A stretch of 20,943 nucleotides of DNA from a virus. Shown here in pieces: positions 15,013-20,943 of this stretch. Each line of letters starts with the position of its first letter. Position 1 is the first letter of the stretch. The stretch covers positions 1 to 20,943 of IMG/VR virus record IMGVR_UViG_3300047550_003386; one strand, written 5' to 3'. A program made the position numbers and the translations under genes. The notes under the pieces were generated by a model. That model did no database searches and had not been told where the DNA came from. It was given only the letters and a program-made list of their open reading frames with translations.

Positions 15013-17355
15013 ATGACCATAGATAAAGACTATATCATAAATGACTTAGGATCAAATAGTACTTTCTACGATTGGTTTATAAAAGAAAATACTGAAATTA
15101 TAGAAAAGCTTAATATGTTGAAGGTATTCAACATAGAAGGTGTAAATGGTATTACAGCTCCTGTTGCCACAAACGGTGTTGCTTCTATTGGTTTAAGTGG
15201 TAAAGTAGATGATGGTATTTCTTTTAATGGCCCAGCATATTTTAATAATTTTGCAGCAATTCCAAATATTGCAGTGAAAGTACCAGAAATTAATTCTACA
15301 GTTGGTGGTTTTACTTTCGGTACACCCGTTCGTGTATATTTTGATACGGATACTAATACTATTAAATATGAGGGTGCTAGAGCTAATGACCAAGATCAAG
15401 CAGAAGTTATGGGTGTTGTATCTTCCATAACATCAACACATGCTTATGTTACATTATTAGGAAAAATTGATGGAAATTTTAGTCAGGTAAATACTAGAGG
15501 TATAGGTCTTACTGCTGGTTGGGTATACTTTGTTGATCCAGGAATTACTGGAAATATAACTGACGTAGAACCAGTGACAACAGGCCATGTTTCAAAACCT
15601 ATAATTATGGGTATTTCTGGAGATTCTGGTTTAGTTCTTCAGATGCGTGGAAACTATCTTACTGGCGTTACAACAGTTCCACAACAATCAATAGTAGTTT
15701 TAGAAACATTTAGTAATAATTTTACTACTTCACATCCAGATTATGTTGATTTTGAACCAGGAAGGGTAGTATCACTTAGAACTATTTCATCTTCTGAAAG
15801 TAATTTATTTATACAGGAACTTGGAGAGTACGCTGACTTTTTGGTAAGACTAGCAAATAGCAATACAGATGAACGTACATGGTTATATCTATCCATAACG
15901 AATAAAGATGGTATTTATGTAAATACAGCAGAAAATGATATATTTGGACTAATTCTTAGTAGACAAGTTATTTCTGGTAAAATTTATTATACTATTTTAA
16001 CATCTGGATATACAGACTCTTTAAATGGTCTTTCTGATAATGGTTTATATTATTTAAATCCAGATTGGGTTAGTTCGGAAGACGCAACAACGATAGTTGG
16101 TCCACAGTATGGTATAGACTTTTGTTCATCTGGAGTTTTATTATTTAATAAAGTATCATCATTTTCTTTATTTTCTAATAGTAGAGTAGCACCATGTACA
16201 TCTGGATTTAGATCTACTGATTCGTTTGAATCATCAAATATAAAATCAACATACAACTATCTTGTAAATGGCAATTTTAATGTGTGGCAAAGAAATACTG
16301 GTAAGAATACAGCAGATACTAGCACTGGTAATTTACAATTTGCCGATATGTGGAGAAGACATGACGGTATAACTGGAATAGCCGCTTCAAAAGATTACTA
16401 TATCATTAGAAGAAATTTTAATGAATATCAAACAGAAATAGAAGGAAATCCTGAATATTACTTAGATATAAAAGCATTAGGATTATCTGCTATTGGATTA
16501 TCTGGAACTTCTGGTGGTTATACAGCATATGATCATTTAATGATTGGGCATGTAGTTCCTGGTGCTAAAAAATTCGATTCGAATTATCTAAATGTTAATT
16601 TTTACGCAAAATCATCTTCATCTGGATATGATGTTGATGTATATCTTTCAAGATATTCAGATACTGATTTATTGGATTATACTAAAATAGGAACTGCAAA
16701 TTTAACTAGTTCATGGAATAAGTATTCCTATAGTTATTATATAAATCCTCTTACTAATAATGGAATACCATTAGATATAGATTCTGATTATTCGGAAATT
16801 GGTGTAGATTTAATACCATTAATAGAAAGAGCAAATTTAAATGGTGTAACATTAGGACAAGATGTATATGTTAGTTTAGCATCTTTTTCAGCATCAATTA
16901 ATTCTACTCCAACTTCTGTTTATCCAGAATATGTTGATCAATTAAGATATTGTCAGCAATTTTACTATAGTACCTATGATAAAAATCAAACAATCGGTTC
17001 ATTGACAATGACCGATGTAACCACACCAACTCAAAATACAGAATCTATTTTCATACTCCCAAACAAAATATGTAATTTTTACAAATGGCCAGTGCAGATG
17101 AGAGCAACACCATCTGTTAGCATATATTCACCAATGTCTGGAATTTTAAATAGAGCGTATAATAAAACAGCAAGTACAACCAGTGTTCAATTAGATACGA
17201 TTAATACATCTGGTGTTGGTGGTCGAAATGGACAAAATGCAACAATAACACCAACACCGTCTACACACGGAAGTAATATTTGTATCAATAATGGTATCAT
17301 AAATTATGATGAAGTTTATTTTCATATAATAGCAGACGCAGATTTTAATATTTGA
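15013..17355 (+). CDS. Tail fibre with receptor-binding C-terminal domain
   Basis: This is a 780-residue fibre. The N-terminal part (1-45) is helical (FYDWFIKENTEIIEKLNMLK) and likely attaches and trimerises; residues 46-75 contain GVNGITAPVATNGVASIGLS, typical of fibre shafts. A beta module at about 95-216 (Gly-Thr-Pro-Val-Arg-Val...AEVMGVV...GHVSKPI) is related to modules in the next two proteins, and a degenerate second copy may lie at 250-400. From about residue 414 the pattern YLVNGNFNVWQRNT, then FADMWRR, later YVDQLRYCQQFYYS (from about 639) and WPVQMRATPSVSIYS is the jelly-roll-like C-terminal domain found on many phage fibres that bind surface sugars. The ATG follows the previous stop by one base. 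Confidence 0.85.
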   Translation: MTIDKDYIINDLGSNSTFYDWFIKENTEIIEKLNMLKVFNIEGVNGITAPVATNGVASIGLSGKVDDGISFNGPAYFNNFAAIPNIAVKVPEINSTVGGFTFGTPVRVYFDTDTNTIKYEGARANDQDQAEVMGVVSSITSTHAYVTLLGKIDGNFSQVNTRGIGLTAGWVYFVDPGITGNITDVEPVTTGHVSKPIIMGISGDSGLVLQMRGNYLTGVTTVPQQSIVVLETFSNNFTTSHPDYVDFEPGRVVSLRTISSSESNLFIQELGEYADFLVRLANSNTDERTWLYLSITNKDGIYVNTAENDIFGLILSRQVISGKIYYTILTSGYTDSLNGLSDNGLYYLNPDWVSSEDATTIVGPQYGIDFCSSGVLLFNKVSSFSLFSNSRVAPCTSGFRSTDSFESSNIKSTYNYLVNGNFNVWQRNTGKNTADTSTGNLQFADMWRRHDGITGIAASKDYYIIRRNFNEYQTEIEGNPEYYLDIKALGLSAIGLSGTSGGYTAYDHLMIGHVVPGAKKFDSNYLNVNFYAKSSSSGYDVDVYLSRYSDTDLLDYTKIGTANLTSSWNKYSYSYYINPLTNNGIPLDIDSDYSEIGVDLIPLIERANLNGVTLGQDVYVSLASFSASINSTPTSVYPEYVDQLRYCQQFYYSTYDKNQTIGSLTMTDVTTPTQNTESIFILPNKICNFYKWPVQMRATPSVSIYSPMSGILNRAYNKTASTTSVQLDTINTSGVGGRNGQNATITPTPSTHGSNICINNGIINYDEVYFHIIADADFNI

Positions 17356-17363
17356 GGTAAAAT

Positions 17364-17861
17364 ATGCCATCAGCAAGCAATACTAGTAACAGCTCAAATA
17401 TTTCAACTCCTTTATTAAATTTCAATGTTCAAAGTGAACTAGGTTCTAGATTACTTGTTCAAATACAAACAAATAATTTTTCTGGTTTCACTGGTGGAGA
17501 TGTAATACGTTATGATGTCCCAACAAGTGGATACACTTTAGCAAAGGCCGACACAGCATCAAATTCTGAAGTTTTTGGAATAGTTGAAGATAAAGAAGAA
17601 CCAAATTTATTAAATGTTGTCATTTATGGTTCTATTAATTATCCTACAGAAAAATTAGTAAATGATACTGGAACTAATTATGGTGGAAATGATGTTTATT
17701 TTCTAAGTGCTTCTGATGCAGGAAAATTAGTAAATATACCATCCACGACGATAGGAAATATAGTTAAACCAATATATCAAGTAGGGCCACATCTCACTCT
17801 TACGGGGTTAGCTGCCACTGGTATTGTTGTAAATTACGTAGGATATGTAATACAGGAATAA
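17364..17861 (+). CDS. Small fibre-associated protein with single repeat module
   Basis: The 165-residue protein is almost entirely one beta module: GFTGGDVIRYD (41-51), ADTASNSEVFGIVED (62-76), VVIYGSINYPTEKLV (85-99), GGNDVYFLS (107-115) and a final IVKPIYQVGPH strand (133-143). The same order of motifs is found at the N-terminus of the next protein. The N-terminus is Ser/Asn rich and probably flexible. It could be a separate fibre tip, an adaptor between fibres or a fragment left by recombination. The start has GAGGT (17354-17358) overlapping the previous stop. It is intact, with no sign of decay. Confidence 0.75.
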   Translation: MPSASNTSNSSNISTPLLNFNVQSELGSRLLVQIQTNNFSGFTGGDVIRYDVPTSGYTLAKADTASNSEVFGIVEDKEEPNLLNVVIYGSINYPTEKLVNDTGTNYGGNDVYFLSASDAGKLVNIPSTTIGNIVKPIYQVGPHLTLTGLAATGIVVNYVGYVIQE

Positions 17862-17866
17862 TTTGA

Positions 17867-20119
17867 ATGTCATCAAATTCTATATTTCCGATAAGTAAAC
17901 AATCAATTATAGTTAATCCATCTTCTAGATTAATTATAAAATTACCAGTAAATACTTTTGATTCTGGAATAACTGGTGGCGATGTCATTCGATTTGATAC
18001 CGTTGGAAATAAATACAAAAAATCTCTTGCGGATACTTCATCCAACGCAGAAGTATTTGGTATTGTTGAAAATATAAACAGTGATGGTTCAGCGAATGTT
18101 GTTATTAATGGATCCATAAATTATCCAGAATCTAAGCTAGTAGATAAAGCAGTAGTGGGTGAGGAAATTAATCTAGGTGGAAATGATGTTTATTTTTTAA
18201 GTGGTTATACTGCTGGGTTATTGGAAAATAGAATAACAGATGACAAAATTGTTATAAAACCTTTATTACAAAAAGCTCCTCACGGCGCATATAATGGAAT
18301 TTTTAGAAATTATCTAGGATATAAACAAGGAAATATAAATTCTTCTGTTATAGAAGATCAATTTTTTGTTTCTTTTTCTGATGATTTAACTAAACTTATA
18401 ACAGTATCAGTAAATTTAGACAAAGTATTTGTATACAGCATATCTTATTCTTCTTTAGTATTCACTACCACTTTATTAGATACTATTGAATTTAATACTT
18501 TATCTGGTGATTCTATAGAATGGGATACAGAAACAACCGAAGCAAAAATTTCAAATAATGGTTATGATATTTTAATTTTTACAAAACAAAATAATAAAAT
18601 ATTTCATATAAACAGACAAATTGGTATTCAACTAAAAGCTCAAATAGATGCTGATTTGACAGGAAATGCAGTTGATAAATTATGGGCAGTAGATGATGAA
18701 TTATCATCAATAGCCCTTTCAACTGTTGCTATGAATAGAGATCCAGATCCAGATGATATGAAATTAACATCCAGAGATGTAACTTCTCGTATAAAATATT
18801 TAAGAAGAAAACCAGATGGAAAAAATAAATTTAATTGGAGTATTATAAACGAACATACTGTTCCTGGTTTTTTATTAGCAAATCCATTTCCTGCTTTGCC
18901 AAAACAAGATTCGTTAGGTTTAGTTTTAGGTGTTTTTAGGGCAAATAATATTAAATGTAAAGGTAAAAATTATATTTTAACGACAAAATGTTTGATCCAA
19001 GATCAGAAAGAGTATAAATCAGCTGCAAATGGGCCAAGAAGCTCAAAATATAATAACTCACAATTTGATTATATGGATTTATATTCAAAAACTATTACAT
19101 ATAAATTTGGAAGTGATATAGATGCATCAAATAATCCTATATATGATTCATTCACAATTAAAGATCATAATATGTTTATTGATGGTCATCTTGTATATAC
19201 ATCTCCATCCGATCTATGGTACTCTGAAAGTAATATCGATGCTCCAAATTTAACACAAAAAATTTTAACAGCATTTCAAGATAATGTTAATAATAAAAAA
19301 TATAAATGTTATTTTGGTATTAAAAATTTTAAAATAGTCAATAAAAAAAATAACAAATATTTAGATGATCCTTCGTGTTTAGGTTCTAATTCTTTTGCAT
19401 ATTATCATCCAATTGAATACCGAGAAGGTCATTATAGAAATGATTTTGAGAACTTTTATCCATCTGGAATTACATTTTTAACAAAATTAACTCCACAAAC
19501 AAGATCTTTATCGCGCATAAATGCATCACAATATAATCAAAATGCTTTATTTTCGAGTGGTTCTTGTAGTGATACTTTTTTTGTTATTGGTTTATTATAT
19601 GAATCGATTGATACTACTAATAATGACATAAATAAAAAATTTGTGGTTTTAAAGTTTCCATTAAATTCTTATGAAAATGATTCAGTTTTTGATTATTTTC
19701 AATATAGTACAACTTATAATTCTGTTATTCCTAGCTTGTCAGGATATGGAATAATTTCATCATTTTATACTGATGCATTTTCAGAAATTACAAATTTTTG
19801 GACAGCACCATCTACCACTACTAAAGGACCAATAACAGATAATCCAACTTTTCCTGTAGATACACAATTAACATCTGTCAATATAAATCAATTAAATTCA
19901 TTTGAATTACATACATCTAATGATAGATACTTTTTATGTACATCAACATATACATTAATATGGACCTATTCATCTGGAACATATGTAATTAAAGATATAG
20001 CAGATTTAGATCAATATAAATTTTCATATAGTGCAGATGGTGAGTTTTTTATAAAAAATAATAAAATTTTAAGATATGATTCAGGGACTCAAGAATTTAT
20101 TAATATTACTGTTGTATAG
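17867..20119 (+). CDS. Fibre protein with repeat module and beta-propeller-like body
   Basis: The 750-residue protein begins with the same module as its upstream neighbour (about 34-155: GITGGDVIRFD, AEVFGIVEN, VVINGSINYPESKLV, GGNDVYFLS). The remaining 590 residues contain phrases typical of propeller blades: VSFSDDLTKLITVSVNLDKV (168-187), KISNNGYDILIF, FVIGLLYESID, FELHTSNDRYFLCTSTYTLI and finally YKFSYSADGEFFIKNNKILR near the C-terminus. I therefore suggest a WD40- or YVTN-like propeller as the host-contact body, but the blades in the middle are irregular and I cannot count them. It could also be another beta-rich fold. No catalytic motif is visible. The start lies five bases after the previous stop. 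Confidence 0.7.
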   Translation: MSSNSIFPISKQSIIVNPSSRLIIKLPVNTFDSGITGGDVIRFDTVGNKYKKSLADTSSNAEVFGIVENINSDGSANVVINGSINYPESKLVDKAVVGEEINLGGNDVYFLSGYTAGLLENRITDDKIVIKPLLQKAPHGAYNGIFRNYLGYKQGNINSSVIEDQFFVSFSDDLTKLITVSVNLDKVFVYSISYSSLVFTTTLLDTIEFNTLSGDSIEWDTETTEAKISNNGYDILIFTKQNNKIFHINRQIGIQLKAQIDADLTGNAVDKLWAVDDELSSIALSTVAMNRDPDPDDMKLTSRDVTSRIKYLRRKPDGKNKFNWSIINEHTVPGFLLANPFPALPKQDSLGLVLGVFRANNIKCKGKNYILTTKCLIQDQKEYKSAANGPRSSKYNNSQFDYMDLYSKTITYKFGSDIDASNNPIYDSFTIKDHNMFIDGHLVYTSPSDLWYSESNIDAPNLTQKILTAFQDNVNNKKYKCYFGIKNFKIVNKKNNKYLDDPSCLGSNSFAYYHPIEYREGHYRNDFENFYPSGITFLTKLTPQTRSLSRINASQYNQNALFSSGSCSDTFFVIGLLYESIDTTNNDINKKFVVLKFPLNSYENDSVFDYFQYSTTYNSVIPSLSGYGIISSFYTDAFSEITNFWTAPSTTTKGPITDNPTFPVDTQLTSVNINQLNSFELHTSNDRYFLCTSTYTLIWTYSSGTYVIKDIADLDQYKFSYSADGEFFIKNNKILRYDSGTQEFINITVV

Positions 20120-20127
20120 GATTAAAA

Positions 20128-20943
20128 ATGATTTCAACAACACTAACAGGAATAACACACTCCACATATACAACTACAACTGATATCCCATTTGCTATAA
20201 ATGATACTTTTTATAGTAATTCAAATATTTCATTCACGTGTACAACATCAGCAATTGCAGATTTATTATCAAAAACTTTAACTGCTGGAAATATTACAAA
20301 TTATTCTTTATATTACAGATTAGTTGATAATCTTACGAGTAATAATACTATAATATCAGAAACAATTAGTTTAACTTCTGGTATGTTAGTCAATAATGCA
20401 CTTATTGTTGAATTAAATACATTAAATAATACAATAACTCATAATTATCTTTTAGATGATATGAATGAAAATGAAGTTTATACTTTATATAAAAATTATA
20501 AACTTGTTTTAAGAATATATGAAGAAGGTGGTACTGAAGAAACTACGCATTTAGCAAATTTAAATACTATTTTAGAAACTGATATTGTTCAAGATGTTAA
20601 TTATATGTTAAATGGATTAAATCAAGGACCATATGATGTTGGATTTGAACATCTAGATTTATTAAATAAAAATGATTTTTCTTTATCAGAAATTGAATCA
20701 ATAATAGATAATAGTCCAGCAATAGTTGGTGTTGAATACTTTAGAATTTTTTATCCAAAAAATAAAATAAGAGATCAAAAATGTCCTTTATTTATATTTT
20801 TTCATGGTCAAGGACAATTAGCTGAAGATTATGATTTATATTATAGTAAATTAGCTTCTTATGGTTATTTTTGTATAGGTGTGCATCATATATCTGGCTA
20901 TACTGAGTTTTTAAATAGTTTTAATGAATTTCTTAAAAAATTA
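20128..20943 (+). CDS. Fibre-region protein with alpha/beta-hydrolase domain (partial)
   Basis: The ATG at 20128 is eight bases after the previous stop and preceded by AGGA at 20118-20121. The 272 visible residues remain open to the window edge. Residues 1-160 are Thr/Asn/Leu rich beta strands without a recognised motif. From about residue 200 the sequence changes: VGVEYFRIFYPK, then CPLFIFFHGQGQLAEDYDLY and KLASYGYFCIGVHH. This is the beginning of an alpha/beta-hydrolase fold, with the oxyanion-hole His-Gly at 226-227 and the next strand in place. The nucleophile elbow (Gly-x-Ser-x-Gly) and the Asp/His would lie beyond the window, so activity cannot be judged. Placed after the fibres, it could be an esterase acting on host surface glycans or lipids. 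Confidence 0.75.
   Translation, partial: MISTTLTGITHSTYTTTTDIPFAINDTFYSNSNISFTCTTSAIADLLSKTLTAGNITNYSLYYRLVDNLTSNNTIISETISLTSGMLVNNALIVELNTLNNTITHNYLLDDMNENEVYTLYKNYKLVLRIYEEGGTEETTHLANLNTILETDIVQDVNYMLNGLNQGPYDVGFEHLDLLNKNDFSLSEIESIIDNSPAIVGVEYFRIFYPKNKIRDQKCPLFIFFHGQGQLAEDYDLYYSKLASYGYFCIGVHHISGYTEFLNSFNEFLKKL

Noticed and set aside
15800-15825. TATAAATA on the minus strand within the 780-residue fibre (another near 20789-20796)
   Set aside because: They point antisense with no minus-strand gene to serve, as expected by chance in AT-rich DNA.
12044-17376. Antisense or overlapping short frames in the wedge and fibre genes (for example 12044-12304, 13849-14040, 15193-15399, 16050-16256)
   Set aside because: All are shadows of long, well-supported genes and show no motif or start signal.
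1-20943. CRISPR array, tRNA genes, insertion sequences or strong terminators
   Set aside because: No regularly spaced repeats, cloverleaf-like GC-rich blocks, transposase motifs or GC-stem plus T-run structures outside genes were seen; gaps between genes are too short.

Overview
The window is part of the tail and baseplate module of a T4-like contractile-tailed phage (myovirus). It is very AT-rich, tightly packed and has no gap between genes longer than about 30 bases. The gene content (gp4, gp19-family tube protein, gp26, gp48, gp53, gp25, gp6, a gp7-like protein, gp8) and several enlarged structural proteins fit the marine T4-like phages of cyanobacteria or Pelagibacter-like bacteria better than T4 itself. 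The host cannot be fixed from this window, and no host, integrase, tRNA, CRISPR or metabolic gene is visible.

Left arm (1-2078, minus strand): gp4 head-completion protein, then a gp19-family tube protein, then gp26, then a short open frame reached only by a -1 shift at the end of gp26, then the start of a gene that runs off the left edge. The last three follow the order tail tube, G/GT-type assembly chaperone, tape measure seen in many long-tailed phages. The gp26 end carries a run of eight T, and five bases after the slippery heptamer begins a long bulged RNA stem. I read this as a programmed -1 frameshift, the most interesting feature of the window.

Middle (2098-14297, plus strand): gp48-like tube cap, gp53 wedge, a 1751-residue gp27-like hub protein with a huge central insertion, gp25, gp6, a gp7-like core wedge protein and an enlarged gp8. 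These form the central hub and wedges of the baseplate. Genes touch or overlap by one base (TAATG) at three junctions, so the block is probably translated as one polycistronic message. The left and right arms diverge from a gap of only 19 bases.

Right arm (14298-20943, plus strand): a baseplate or fibre-attachment protein, a 780-residue tail fibre with a typical receptor-binding C-terminal domain, a small 165-residue fibre protein, a 750-residue fibre with beta-propeller-like repeats, and, cut by the right edge, a protein whose C-terminal part starts an alpha/beta-hydrolase fold. A related 120-residue module recurs in three of these proteins. This arm looks like the variable host-recognition region, perhaps with an esterase-type surface enzyme.

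Two exact copies of the T4 late-promoter octamer TATAAATA lie just before gene starts (gp25 and the 14298 gene), consistent with late expression.
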